Below are positions 52,312 through 61,099 of a stretch of DNA of 64,000 nt, piece by piece. Source of the DNA: Paraburkholderia solisilvae (GTDB lineage: Bacteria > Pseudomonadota > Gammaproteobacteria > Burkholderiales > Burkholderiaceae). The translations under genes were made by a program, and so were the position numbers. Below the pieces are notes generated by a model. It saw nothing but the letters and a program-made list of their open reading frames with translations, was not told the DNA's origin and made no database searches. The stretch lies in NCBI RefSeq assembly GCF_902859875.1, contig NZ_CADIKF010000014.1:1-64000 (forward strand). The letters are read 5' to 3'. Within the stretch, counting starts at the first letter, position 1. Each line of letters begins with the position of its first letter.

Positions 52312-53613
52312 TCATTGGTCCGCGGCCGCGATCAGGTCGGGCGGCAGAACCTGGTATTCGAGTCCTGCCCAGAGAAGCGCCACCTGCCGCTCGAGATTGA
52401 GCACCTGGAGTTGCGTTTCGAGCTGCATGTGGCGTGCTTCGAATGCGTCCGCAAGCGTGCCGGCGCCAGACCGATAGGCCGCGTTGGCCAGTTGCACTTT
52501 CTGTGCGGCAGCGGGCAGGACGGTTTGCCGCAGATTGACCAGTCGTTCGCGGCCGCTTGCAAACCGGGTCGCGAGGCTCTGGATATTCGCCATCACCTGC
52601 CGCTCGGTGTCTTCGTAGTTGAGCCGCGCCTGGGTGCCCATTTCCGACTTCTGCTCGACGTCGCGGTCCTCGAGATTTTTCCGGTTGAGCGGCAATGGAA
52701 TCGATACACCGAAGGACACGTAGTCGGAGAAATTGCCGCCTCGCTTGAAGTAGGTCAGCCCCCACGTCCAGTTGGGGTTCCTGTCGCTACGCGCGACATC
52801 GGTCGCCGCATCGGCAACCGAGATGGCCGCATGCGCGGCCACGAGAGCCGGCTGAACCTGCGCGAGCTGTTCGGCGCTCATGCCCGACACCGGCGAATCC
52901 AGCGGCGGCGGCTCGTCCGAAACGTCGAGCACATCGCCGGCAGCGGTCCAGCGTGACAGGTCGATCAGCGCGGTCTTCTGGTCCTGCTGCGCGTCGATCA
53001 GCGCATCGCGCGCGTTGCCGAGCGTCACGCGCGCCTGCGCGATATCCGACGCAGTACCTTGCGCGCCGCGATACGACGCCTGGCGGGCAGCGAGTTCGTC
53101 GTTCAGGTGATCGACCAGCGCCTGGTTGAGCGCGACCGCTTTCTTCGTATAGACGGCGTTCAGCCACGCCATCGCCGTTTGCTGCCGGACCTCGGCCAGC
53201 TTTTCCAGGTAGGCGGACCTGTCCTGGTCGACGGTGCGATGGGCAAGGGCGGTGCGCAGACGGCGCTTGGACGGCGACACCCACTCCTGTTCGATGCCGA
53301 TGCCGCGCATCGTGAAGTCGTCCTGGCCGATCGTAAATGCCTGAGGTCCGTTGATCGGCAGGTCTTCAACGCTGAGCTTTAACGTGGGGTTGGGCAGTTG
53401 GGCCGCCTTGACGACGACGGCCGAGTCGCCGCGCACAGCCGCCTGCGACGCCTGAATGGACGACGAGCGGCTCTGTGCGACCTGCAGCGCCTCGTCGAGC
53501 GTCATGCCGCTGCGCTGCGCCCACGCGGCGCGGCCGGCAAGCATGAGTGCCGCGAGCGTAACGACACGCAGCGCCCGCCATCGGCTGCCCGATGGAAGTA
53601 AGGGGAGGAACAT
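52312..53613 (-). CDS. cusC: TolC-family outer-membrane channel CusC
   Basis: 433 residues with a Sec signal ending in RAAWA. The coiled-coil repeats of the outer-membrane efflux protein family are visible in two halves (MTLDEALQVAQSRSSSIQAS and the later VPxxxRKNLEDRD-like region). Unlike E. coli CusC it has no lipobox Cys in the signal, as is common in CzcC-like proteins. It exports metal ions through the outer membrane, completing the Cus tripartite pump. It is the first structural gene of the operon; a Cys/Met-rich small protein gene lies 115 bp upstream. Confidence 0.9.
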   Translation of the reverse strand: MFLPLLPSGSRWRALRVVTLAALMLAGRAAWAQRSGMTLDEALQVAQSRSSSIQASQAAVRGDSAVVVKAAQLPNPTLKLSVEDLPINGPQAFTIGQDDFTMRGIGIEQEWVSPSKRRLRTALAHRTVDQDRSAYLEKLAEVRQQTAMAWLNAVYTKKAVALNQALVDHLNDELAARQASYRGAQGTASDIAQARVTLGNARDALIDAQQDQKTALIDLSRWTAAGDVLDVSDEPPPLDSPVSGMSAEQLAQVQPALVAAHAAISVADAATDVARSDRNPNWTWGLTYFKRGGNFSDYVSFGVSIPLPLNRKNLEDRDVEQKSEMGTQARLNYEDTERQVMANIQSLATRFASGRERLVNLRQTVLPAAAQKVQLANAAYRSGAGTLADAFEARHMQLETQLQVLNLERQVALLWAGLEYQVLPPDLIAAADQ

Positions 53614-53728
53614 GTGAACCCCGAATGGTCGAGCCGGCCCACGCCCGGTTAGAACAGGCGTAGCAGCTCATGTCCTGGGTCAGGACAGACATCACCGCGC
53701 GAGCGCGGTGTACCAGAAGGTCGGAGCG

Positions 53729-54106
53729 TTACAGGGAGCGCGGGGGACGCCAGCGTCCATCCGGTGCACGGACGGAGAGCGACTGCGAATAGTGGAAGAC
53801 AACCCGGTTGTGAGGCGCCGCGGGACGGACGACCGTGGCAGACGTGCCGGGATAATAGAGACTGCCGAACTGGCACTGCGCCGTCATCTTGCAGAACCCG
53901 GTTTTGGCGTTGCCGTCCGGCGACGGTTTCATCGAATCGCAACCCGCCATGGCCGTAGACGTGCTGCCGTCATCATCGTGCAGCGCGGCGGACTGCCCGG
54001 CGGACTGCTGCATCGGACACTCGCCGGCGAGGCCGCTCGCTGCCAGCCCGCTGATGGGCAGCATCGCGCACAGCAACAACACGAAGAGGGTTCGGAAGAA
54101 TTTCAT
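53729..54106 (-). CDS. Small secreted Cys/Met/His-containing protein upstream of cus operon
   Basis: 125 residues from the ATG at 54106. MKFFRTLFVLLLCAMLPISG is a signal peptide. The mature part contains CPMQQ, CDSMK, CKMTAQC and several His, a pattern expected of a periplasmic copper-binding or copper-induced protein. No family is recognised. It precedes cusC by 115 bp on the same strand and is probably co-regulated. An in-frame ATG at 54130 would add eight polar residues. Confidence 0.65.
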   Translation of the reverse strand: MKFFRTLFVLLLCAMLPISGLAASGLAGECPMQQSAGQSAALHDDDGSTSTAMAGCDSMKPSPDGNAKTGFCKMTAQCQFGSLYYPGTSATVVRPAAPHNRVVFHYSQSLSVRAPDGRWRPPRSL

Positions 54107-54270
54107 GGCGGCAGTCGAGTGTCGCGACATTCTAGCGGGTTCGCAAAACTATTGCGCCGATTCACTGCAGGATCACACATGGTGTACGGATACGGCGCAT
54201 GCTGCGCGAACCCGGTCGACGGTTCGGGTCCGCGCTGGTGCGAACTTTGGACGTTGCCACGGTGGGAATG

Positions 54271-54822
54271 TCAAGAGTCTTGCGTCGATAGAGCATGGCC
54301 AGGCGGCGCCAACTGCTTGTAGTAGAGGCGCGTGGCGCACAGCGGGCCGTCCGGCATCAGCGCGTAGTTTGGAATCAGGCCGCAGGCGATCCACCCGCCG
54401 CGCTCGTACAGCCGCTCGGCGGCCGGATTTGCCGTATCGAGCACCAGTAGTGATTTGCCGGCCCGTAGAGCGGCCGCTTCAGCGTGGCGCAGCAGTGCGG
54501 CGCCGACACCGCGCCCGCGGGCGCGCCGATGCACCAGCATCTTTGCGAGGTCGCCGCGATGAGGTTGGTTTTCCGGCTGATCCAGCAGAATTTGCACGGT
54601 TCCGATACAACCCGCTTCGTCTTTCGCGATCAGCAGAACACGCTTCCCGTCAGCCGCACCGGCTACGACGCCAGTCCAGAATTCCACTGCTGTGCGACGC
54701 TCGATGGGAAGCATGAAGCTGACGGACGCGCCACCCTCGACGCAATCGACCAGTACGTCGCACAACTCATCGAGCTCTTTGCGGGTGAGAGACTTGACGG
54801 CCTCAATCGTAAACTTCTCCAT
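54271..54822 (-). CDS. GNAT-family N-acetyltransferase
   Basis: 183-residue acetyltransferase. The acetyl-CoA pyrophosphate loop is RRARGRGVGAALLRHAE, following GDLAKMLVH on strand beta-4, and LDTANPAAERLYERGGW is the beta-5/alpha-4 motif. It belongs to the small-molecule or antibiotic-acetylating GNATs; substrate unknown. It follows the XRE-cupin regulator by 3 bp on the same strand, so the regulator probably controls it and the pair forms an operon. Confidence 0.92.
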   Translation of the reverse strand: MEKFTIEAVKSLTRKELDELCDVLVDCVEGGASVSFMLPIERRTAVEFWTGVVAGAADGKRVLLIAKDEAGCIGTVQILLDQPENQPHRGDLAKMLVHRRARGRGVGAALLRHAEAAALRAGKSLLVLDTANPAAERLYERGGWIACGLIPNYALMPDGPLCATRLYYKQLAPPGHALSTQDS

Positions 54823-54825
54823 TTT

Positions 54826-55440
54826 TCATTTTCGCAATAGCATCCGATCGGGCGCGACGATAACGACCGCATAGCGCGCGGGTTCATCTGTCGCATTGTG
54901 GTAAGTGATCGGCACGTTGAGTTGCATGTCGAGGCAATCGCCTTTCCGAAGCGTGTAGATGACGTCTCCCAGAGTGACTTCCATTACCCCGCGTTGCACC
55001 CAGATCTGTTGATGCACCGCCGGCTTGCGCTCGCCGGTTTCGTAGGCGACCGTCGCGCCGGGTGGAAACAGCACTTCTACAATTTGTATCGGTGTTGCGA
55101 GACCGGGTGGCGAGATGTTCCATCGTTTGTAGCCGGTTTGAGGATCTGTCCACGCGCGGCGATCGACACTTCGGGAAACGGGCGAAACGGCTTGCACCGG
55201 ATCTTCAAAAAGACTCGCAAGCGGCACACGTAGCGCGGTAGCGATTTTCTCGAGTACCACGGCGGTCGCACTGCATTCTCCACGCTCGATTAGCGAGAGC
55301 ATTGAACGGCTCACGCCGGACACCTTCGCCAGATCTTCCAGCGTCATCTCGAGCTCGCCGCGTAGCGACCTGACGACAGTCGCAATGCGCGAATTGATGT
55401 CGAGCCGGGTTTCCGTCTGACTCAGTTTGCTTTTTGCCAT
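54826..55440 (-). CDS. XRE-family regulator with C-terminal cupin domain
   Basis: 204 residues. The helix-turn-helix MTLEDLAKVSGVSRSMLSLI is at about 34-53, preceded by RIATVVRSLRGELE. A cupin domain (about 105-195) has PPGATVAYETGE, VHQQIWVQRGVMEVTLGD and LDMQLNVPITYHNATDEPAR. Such regulators usually sense amino acids, polyamines or sugars. It is upstream of the GNAT gene. Candidate binding sites are present upstream. Confidence 0.92.
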   Translation of the reverse strand: MAKSKLSQTETRLDINSRIATVVRSLRGELEMTLEDLAKVSGVSRSMLSLIERGECSATAVVLEKIATALRVPLASLFEDPVQAVSPVSRSVDRRAWTDPQTGYKRWNISPPGLATPIQIVEVLFPPGATVAYETGERKPAVHQQIWVQRGVMEVTLGDVIYTLRKGDCLDMQLNVPITYHNATDEPARYAVVIVAPDRMLLRK

Positions 55441-56184
55441 GGGTGTGTTTGTGCGCTATGCATCGTGCCTGCGTTGCCCGAGTTGAGTGATCGCATGTGA
55501 TCGATGTACATGATCGTTGCACGTGATCGAAGTGAGGAAGTCCGATTTCGACGTTCCATCATAATGGAGAAAATATCCCGTATACAGGATTTCATGTCAA
55601 CTGAAAAAGAAGGCGCCAGGAAGTCTCCATTGCGCTCATCCACGTAAGCCGAATGAGTCGCGCTTTGAATGGAGCGGTCAGACCGGGCCGATCAACAAAC
55701 ATCACGCTATCCAGCCTGCTCAGCCTGCTTTTCCGCGAACAGCGCGCGTTGGCTTTGGCGCGAATACACCTCGACGGTTGAGGTGAGAAGTCGCCCTCCA
55801 ATGGGTTCGAATCGACCAGTAAGCGGACAGCGTTCGTCGTGACACCCGTCTTGCTTCACGCCTGCCGCTGCAAAGGCGCATCGCAGGTTTCTCCGGCGGC
55901 AACCGTATGCTCATGATGGGTGAATTCGCACCCGCCACGAGTGCGCGTTGCGCGCGCCAACGCGGCCCGCTGGGTGCCGGCGCACGCCCGATCGCGGGCA
56001 CGAAACTTGTGTGAAAAGCGCCTCGCTCCGGCCGCTGCCGTTCATCTTGTCCTCACCGACTGACACTATCGAACGCGATTGCAACGAGCACGGATGCTGG
56101 CCGGTCGGCGAGAGCGGGCGCTTTTCCGGTAGCCAGGCGCACGCCTTTTTCTTCTGATTCGCTACCTTCGTGATGGAGAGGTCG
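55441..56184. other. Intergenic region upstream of XRE-cupin and unknown genes
   Basis: About 740 bp, lower in GC at its start. It holds the operators described separately. No gene with coding bias was supported. A GGTTCGAATC string near 55803 looks like a T-loop but lacks stems. Confidence 0.5.
55488..55591 (+). promoter_or_regulatory. Candidate operators of the XRE-cupin regulator
   Basis: Four TGATCG motifs start at 55488, 55498, 55511 and 55524 (spacing 10, 13, 13). Further out, at 55574-55591, TATCC, eight bases CGTATACA, then GGATT form an inverted repeat of the type bound by XRE (HipB-like) proteins. Either could regulate the gene starting at 55440; this is pattern-based. Confidence 0.35.
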
Positions 56185-56691
56185 ATGAAAGCAGCTTTAA
56201 GCAAACTGACATACGGCGGGAAGCACGCCGCGCCGCTCGGCGTGGATTTAATGCAGCACGCTCAACGCGTCCACGCACGGCGCACGCAACTGAGTCAAAT
56301 GAAAAAGCAGACCGCGTTTCACAAAACAAACACGATGGCGAAGAGTCTTCCGACCAGAACGAAAATGTTTTCCCTGATCGACAATCGCGTCAAAGGCGGC
56401 CAATCGCAGACATTCGCTTTGTTTCCGTCTAACCGGATTGTCACGACGCATCAGGCACATTCCGGCGCGAGTCTGACCAGCACGGAACATGGCCGGGGGT
56501 ATATGGAAGCGCTGCAGAACGCCGCAGGGCAATCGGTCCATCATGAAGGCGTGCGGCAGCCTCATACGCTGTCGCAGATGCCGTATTTTGGAAGCGCACC
56601 TGTCACGGACCCGACTCTGATGCAACAGGTGGCGGCCCATCGTGCGCGGTACAGACTGCAATTGCCCGCGCCCAGCCCGTCCAGCCTGTAG
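56185..56691 (+). CDS. Hypothetical basic protein (168 aa)
   Basis: 168 residues from the ATG at 56185; GAGAGG sits close upstream, and an in-frame ATG at 56170 is possible. Rich in Lys, Arg, His, Gln and Ser, with HARRTQLSQMKKQTAFHKTN near the N-terminus. The middle includes FSLIDNRVKGGQSQTFALFP, and the C-terminal half is His/Gln-rich with a Pro-rich tail. No signal peptide or membrane segment. I recognise no family. Base composition is slightly lower in GC than the neighbours. A nucleic-acid-binding or effector-like role is possible but not shown. Confidence 0.55.
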   Translation: MKAALSKLTYGGKHAAPLGVDLMQHAQRVHARRTQLSQMKKQTAFHKTNTMAKSLPTRTKMFSLIDNRVKGGQSQTFALFPSNRIVTTHQAHSGASLTSTEHGRGYMEALQNAAGQSVHHEGVRQPHTLSQMPYFGSAPVTDPTLMQQVAAHRARYRLQLPAPSPSSL

Positions 56692-56959
56692 AGCAGCGAG
56701 CGGGTCATTCAGACGCGCTCGGAATTTCAATCCCTGAGCGAACGGCAGTGTCGCGCCGCTCGAATGTCGGCTGCGGCCCGGTATCCGGGCTGCTGTCCGC
56801 ACTCGTCGACCCGACGCTCCGATTGACGCCGTGAGCCACGCAGTCGTTTCCCTTGCGGCAGCAATCGAACGGACGGAACGAATTTGCATTACGCGTCGAG
56901 ACAGACGGAAAAACCGGCCAACGCTTATCGCGATGGCCCGTGCGCACTCGCGACGGAAA

Positions 56960-57538
56960 TCAGTGGTATGTCGTCGACGACGACTGCAGCTTCGTGAGTT
57001 GGCCGCCCAGCAATCGGAACCAGCCTTGCGAACCTTGCATGACGACTTCGTCGCGTTGCCAGAACACGCGCTTGACCGTCATGCGCCTGCCCGAGCGCTG
57101 CACAAGCGGTGGATGGCGCCGGAAATCGTACAACACGGGACCGGCATCGGTCTGCACGAGCATGCGGGTGAGCGTGTCGTTTGCATTGCCGGCATCATCG
57201 AAATGGATGAGCGTGTTCGCGTCGAAGCGATCGAACGCCTGGTTGTCGAGCATCGCCACGAAATCGCGTTGTTCGCGCTCGAACTGCAGTACGCCTGAGA
57301 CAGTCGCGATCGGGCCGGACGCGCTGCTTTGCGCATGAACGCACGTCGCGAACGAGAGGAGTGCGAGCGCAGAGACGAACAATCGCTTCGTGCGACCTTT
57401 GATATCCGGCAAACGCGCCGATTTCCGCCCGTTCGCGCCAATGTCGCCGCTGCAACGATGTAGTAGATGCCGCCAGCGTTCGACATCAAAGGCTCCGGTC
57501 AAAAGTAATCGCCTGGCCGGCGCAGGGGTAGTGGTCAT
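56960..57538 (-). CDS. Hypothetical membrane-anchored or secreted protein (192 aa)
   Basis: 192 residues from the ATG at 57538, which has AAGGAG five bases upstream. A hydrophobic segment LFVSALALLSFATCVHA (about 53-69) ending in a signal-peptidase-like AxA site follows a polar N-terminal 50 residues. So either it is anchored in type II orientation, or the true start is internal (a TTG near 57411) and the segment is a signal peptide. The mature region has VSGVLQFEREQRDFVAMLDN, TLTRMLVQTDAGPVLYDF and QGSQGWFRLLGGQL and looks beta-rich. No family recognised. Confidence 0.6.
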   Translation of the reverse strand: MTTTPAPARRLLLTGAFDVERWRHLLHRCSGDIGANGRKSARLPDIKGRTKRLFVSALALLSFATCVHAQSSASGPIATVSGVLQFEREQRDFVAMLDNQAFDRFDANTLIHFDDAGNANDTLTRMLVQTDAGPVLYDFRRHPPLVQRSGRRMTVKRVFWQRDEVVMQGSQGWFRLLGGQLTKLQSSSTTYH

Positions 57539-57756
57539 GCGGTCTCCTTCTTGCAGCCGATAAAGAGCAGTTGATGCAGCGTTGCCGAAGCGCGCTGCGG
57601 CCGGTGGCGTGGTGAGTGCAGCGGGCGGCCGCAGCGCGGATAGCAGCTGTGAGCCGCCGTGAGCCGCGGACCTGGGAGTTGCCTCGCAACTGGCAACCGG
57701 CAACCGGCAACTGGCAACCCGCAACATCGACGCTCAGTCGAAGGGGCGCCGTTATC

Positions 57757-58122
57757 TCACCGCTTGATCATCCGCGTCAAGGCGGAGATATCGGCCGCGC
57801 AGGCCTCGTAGGCCTGCGTCTCGATATCGCGATACAGCCGGATGATTTCCTCGCCGACCGGCGTGAGCGCGCAGCCGCCGCCGCTTTGCCCGCCATGCTC
57901 GGCAATCGTTGCAGGCGACTTCAGCGAGCGGTTCAGTTCATCCATCAGCAGCCATGCGCGCCGGTACGACATATTGAGGCTGCGCGCCGCGGCCGAGATC
58001 GAACCGTGCTCCCTGACCGCTTCCAGCAACGCGACCTTGCCCGGGCCGAGCGCGATCGCGCCGGCGTGCTGGATGCGCATGCGGAACCTGACCTCAGGTC
58101 GTGCGCTTGTCGAAGTCTTCAT
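57757..58122 (-). CDS. Second ModE-like winged-helix protein (HTH only)
   Basis: 121 residues, N-terminal ModE domain only. The diagnostic helix-turn-helix is GPGKVALLEAVREHGSISAA then ARSLNMSYRRAWLLMDELN (about 27-65), followed by a wing with GGQSGGGCALTPVGEEII. It lacks the molybdate-binding Mop domains. The HTH is close to that of the other copy at 39.6 kb. It is 4.0 kb from the free Mop protein and 4.7 kb from modA. It may bind the same CG-palindromic sites; the C-terminal tail is unlike the first copy, so partner or effector could differ. Confidence 0.88.
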   Translation of the reverse strand: MKTSTSARPEVRFRMRIQHAGAIALGPGKVALLEAVREHGSISAAARSLNMSYRRAWLLMDELNRSLKSPATIAEHGGQSGGGCALTPVGEEIIRLYRDIETQAYEACAADISALTRMIKR

Positions 58123-58833
58123 CGTCGATTATTCGCCGCGGCGCGTGCCGCGTTCTTTTGCCGGTTTGATATCTGCGAAAGGATACACGACGCGCGACAC
58201 ACGCAGCGCACGTTTGCGTCACGCGTGTCGACGCGACACACACGGACGTTTCCTGCCATCACGCGTGCGCTGTCGGCAAAACGATACAGAGCACGTGCAT
58301 CCCCTTTATTGAGACATAAGCCCGCGCTACATTGCCGGTCACATAACGCACCGCGTGGGCGCCATACCCTGGTCTAAGCGCGGGCCGCCCGAGCCGGGCG
58401 ACACAGGCCGACAAGCTTTCTCGCCGAACCGCATCGTTGCATCCGCATTGCCGCATTCGGACCGCCGCATTCGCATTGCTGCATCCGCATTGCTGCATGC
58501 GAACCGCCGCATTCGCGTCGCTGCATGTGCACCGCCGCATTTGCATTGCCGTTCCGGCAAATGCCGTGCGCGGCATGCGCTATCGAATCGTGCATCGCAC
58601 AGTGGGTTGCCGCGTGCGTCGACCCACATGCGTGCCGCGCCTTCGCTGCGTTCGCGCTGAAAGCGACCGTCACATTCCAACCCGTTTCGTCCGTCCCGAC
58701 CGTTTCGTCCGGCCGGCGCGCCTGTTCGCGCCGCGGTTCGTCACGGCTGGCGAGACGGCGATCTTGTCTTGAACCATCGCGCAATTCGACCACCTCCGGC
58801 AGGACGCGCAGCTTGATATTGAAGGATCACTAA
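58123..58833. other. Intergenic region before the porin
   Basis: About 710 bp between the ModE-like gene (minus) and the porin (plus). It contains the 14-bp tandem repeat described separately. Frames crossing the repeat are artefacts of it. The porin promoter should lie here. Confidence 0.5.
58439..58550 (+). repeat. 14-bp tandem repeat, eight copies
   Basis: Eight contiguous 14-bp units with consensus GCATTCGCATTGCC; variants alternate between ATTGC and ACCGC ends. All units begin GCAT. No spacers, so it is not a CRISPR. It lies 284 bp upstream of the porin start. Confidence 0.85.
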
Positions 58834-60033
58834 ATGAAAAAAATAACCACCATCACCCAGACGCTCGGCGCGCTGAGCGCCATCGCCGTCGCAGCGGCAA
58901 GCAGCGCCGCGCACGCGCAAAGCAGTGTCACGCTGTACGGCATCATCGACGCGGGTATCAGCTACGTGTCGAATTCGGCGACGCCCGGCGGGCACGCGAG
59001 CCTTGTCAAATACGCCGATGGCGTCGCATCCGGCAGCCGTTGGGGCGTGCGCGGCGCCGAAGATCTCGGCGGCGGTCTGAAGACGCTCTTTGTGCTCGAA
59101 AACGGCTTTAGCAGCGCCGACGGCACGGCCGGGCAGGGCGGCGCGCTGTTCGGGCGGCAGGCATACGTCGGTCTGTCGAAGGACGGCGTCGGCACGCTCG
59201 CGTTCGGCCGCCAGTATTCGTTCTCGACCGATTACCTCGGCGCGAACTATACGATCGGCAGCCAGACGGCGGCGGGCAACTATGGCTGGCATATCAACGA
59301 CCTCGACCAGTTGAGCGCAAGCCGTATCAACAATGCAGTCAAGTTCAGCAGCGCGAATTTCGCGGGCCTCACGTTCGGCGCGATGTACGGCTTCTCGAAC
59401 CGTGCGGGCGAGTTTGCCGGCGCACCGACCGTCACCGCGGGCGGCGCGGCGCAACAGGGCGCGTCGAGCGCGTACAGCTTCGGTGCGAACTATGCGCAGG
59501 GCCCGTTCGGCATCGGCGCCGCGTACACCAACATCCGCTATCCGAACGGGGCCACGCCGCCGTTCAGCGTCAGCATCGCGAACGTGAATACCGGCGGGCT
59601 GCGCGACCTCGAAACCTATGGCATCGGCGCGCGCGTCGCGCTCGGCGCCGGGCTCGTATGGGGCAACTGGACGCATACGACGTTCGAGCCGCTCGCGGGG
59701 GCATCCTCGCGGCTGAACAACTATGAGATCGGCGGCCGCTACGGCTTTACGCCCGCGTTCACGGCAGGCCTTGGCTACACGTTCTCGGAACTCGACGAGC
59801 GCTTCAACGGCAAATGGCATCAGGTGACGGGCGCGCTCGACTACGCGCTGTCCAAGCGCACGGACGTCTATCTGCTCGCGGTCTATCAGATCGCCTCCGG
59901 CAGCAATACGGTCGCAGGCGTCAACGTGCCGGTGCAGGCGCAGATCGGCACGACGCCGGGCATGCTCGGCACGTCGGGGGTGGGGGCGAATCATCAGGTC
60001 GCGGCGCGCGTTGGCATGCGGCACCGGTTCTAG
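58834..60033 (+). CDS. Gram-negative trimeric porin
   Basis: 399 residues. A signal peptide of about 28 residues ends in AAHA, followed by QSSVTLYGIIDAGISYVSN, the hallmark of Burkholderia OpcP/porin_4-type proteins. The 16-strand beta-barrel has alternating aromatic/Gly strands, loop 3 with LGANYTIGSQTAAGNYGW and a C-terminal VGMRHRF ending in Phe, needed for outer-membrane insertion. AAGGAT lies six bases before the ATG. It gives general diffusion of small solutes. The 14-bp tandem repeat upstream might affect expression. Confidence 0.95.
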   Translation: MKKITTITQTLGALSAIAVAAASSAAHAQSSVTLYGIIDAGISYVSNSATPGGHASLVKYADGVASGSRWGVRGAEDLGGGLKTLFVLENGFSSADGTAGQGGALFGRQAYVGLSKDGVGTLAFGRQYSFSTDYLGANYTIGSQTAAGNYGWHINDLDQLSASRINNAVKFSSANFAGLTFGAMYGFSNRAGEFAGAPTVTAGGAAQQGASSAYSFGANYAQGPFGIGAAYTNIRYPNGATPPFSVSIANVNTGGLRDLETYGIGARVALGAGLVWGNWTHTTFEPLAGASSRLNNYEIGGRYGFTPAFTAGLGYTFSELDERFNGKWHQVTGALDYALSKRTDVYLLAVYQIASGSNTVAGVNVPVQAQIGTTPGMLGTSGVGANHQVAARVGMRHRF

Positions 60034-60131
60034 GCGGAGGGTGTTGATGCGGCGCGTGAGGCGGCGGGTTCCGGCGCGCCGCATAGCGCATCGCAACCCG
60101 ACGCAGCGCATCGTCGCATCGTAAATTCGCG

Positions 60132-60662
60132 CTACGGCGCGACCACCCGCGCGACGATGCGCGCAAGGCGCTTCACGTGCCGCGGCGCGGGCAGGATATC
60201 CGCGGCGGAAAACAGCAACGGTGCGCCGTCTTCGCTCGAAAGCGGCGCGTCGCCGCGCTCGAACGCGACGAGCACCTGTTCGCCGACCGGCGTGTTGAAG
60301 AGCTCATGCCATGAGAAGGTGACCGCGTAGCCGTCATGCGCGACCGCAATGAAAATGGTCCGCTTGAAGTCGCCGGGCCGCTCGTTGCGCAGGCCCGCCA
60401 GGTCGATCAGGTCTTTCAGCAGCACGCCGCGGTAGCTGTCCACCTTGCGGATAAAGCGGTTGGTCGTGAAGCAGCGCAAGTCGAACGGGTCCGCGACGAT
60501 GCTCGCGTGCGCGCGCAATGCGTCGAGCGTCAACGTCAGCGGACGTTGAAAGTCGCCTGTCAGCGAAAGCGTTGCGCCGCACTCGTACGAGTCATGTTCC
60601 ACGCGCTTCGCACCGTCCGTTGCGTGTGCCGCCGTCGTGCCTGAATGCTCCATTGGCTCCAT
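60132..60662 (-). CDS. Sulfite-oxidase-fold molybdopterin-binding protein
   Basis: 176 residues from the ATG at 60662 (GGAG seven bases upstream; a second ATG at 60653). It matches the oxidoreductase molybdopterin-binding domain of sulfite oxidases: LTLDALRAHASI, DLRCFTTNRFI with the probable Moco ligand Cys64, SYRGVLLKDLIDLAG, and VAHDGYAVTFSWHELFN. There is no signal peptide, whereas most of these small proteins are periplasmic. It is divergent from the propeller lipoprotein, with ModE-type site D between them. Substrate unknown; lacking the dimerisation domain, it may work with another protein. Confidence 0.85.
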   Translation of the reverse strand: MEPMEHSGTTAAHATDGAKRVEHDSYECGATLSLTGDFQRPLTLTLDALRAHASIVADPFDLRCFTTNRFIRKVDSYRGVLLKDLIDLAGLRNERPGDFKRTIFIAVAHDGYAVTFSWHELFNTPVGEQVLVAFERGDAPLSSEDGAPLLFSAADILPAPRHVKRLARIVARVVAP

Positions 60663-61099
60663 TGCCGCTCTCCGTTGCCGACCGGGTGTCAAGGTCCGAG
60701 GCGCGTGCACGGCGCGTGAGGTTTGCCCGTCCCGCGTGTCCATCCCGCTTGCCCCGTCACGCTTGCCTGTTACCGCCGTCCATCGCATTGGCCAGTCACC
60801 ACGCCTGCCTGTTCTGCCTGTTGCGTGTTCATCGCGTTGGCCCGTCACCCTGACGTGTTGCGCGTGCTCGTCGCGTGAGTCCGTCACGCCTACCCGCCGC
60901 GCTTGCCCATAGGGCTTGCCTACAGCGCTTGCCCGTCGATATATCGGTAGGTATATTACGCTGCGAGTGGCTGGAGCGTCGCGCACAATCGATCGATAAC
61001 GGTCATATCGTTGCGCTTATCAGGCAGGCGCGCGTCGTGGACGCGTGGGCACGATGCGCCGCGCGCACAATCGCGTCGAAGGTTCGAACAGGAGCGGTG
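60663..61099. other. Divergent intergenic region with degenerate repeats
   Basis: About 440 bp between two divergent genes. At roughly 60700-60935 a degenerate element of the form GC(T/G)TGGCCCGTCAC recurs about five times at irregular spacing. It contains ModE-type site D. Confidence 0.5.
60937..60960 (+). promoter_or_regulatory. ModE-type operator, site D
   Basis: Left half CGATATATC, spacer GGTAGG, right half TATATTACG: halves 6/9 complementary with both CG ends kept. It lies between divergent genes, 139 bp before the lipoprotein start and 275 bp from the Moco-protein start, so it could control both. Confidence 0.65.

Noticed and set aside
55795..55820. GGTTCGAATC string resembling a tRNA T-loop
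   Set aside because: The flanking bases do not form the five-pair T-stem and no acceptor or anticodon stem could be built around it.
58439..58550. Possible CRISPR array
   Set aside because: Units are contiguous and only 14 bp with no spacers, and no cas genes are present.
58259..58833. Several frames through the 14-bp repeat encoding His/Cys/Arg-rich repeats
   Set aside because: They are products of the repeat itself; a 14-bp period runs through all frames and none has a start signal.
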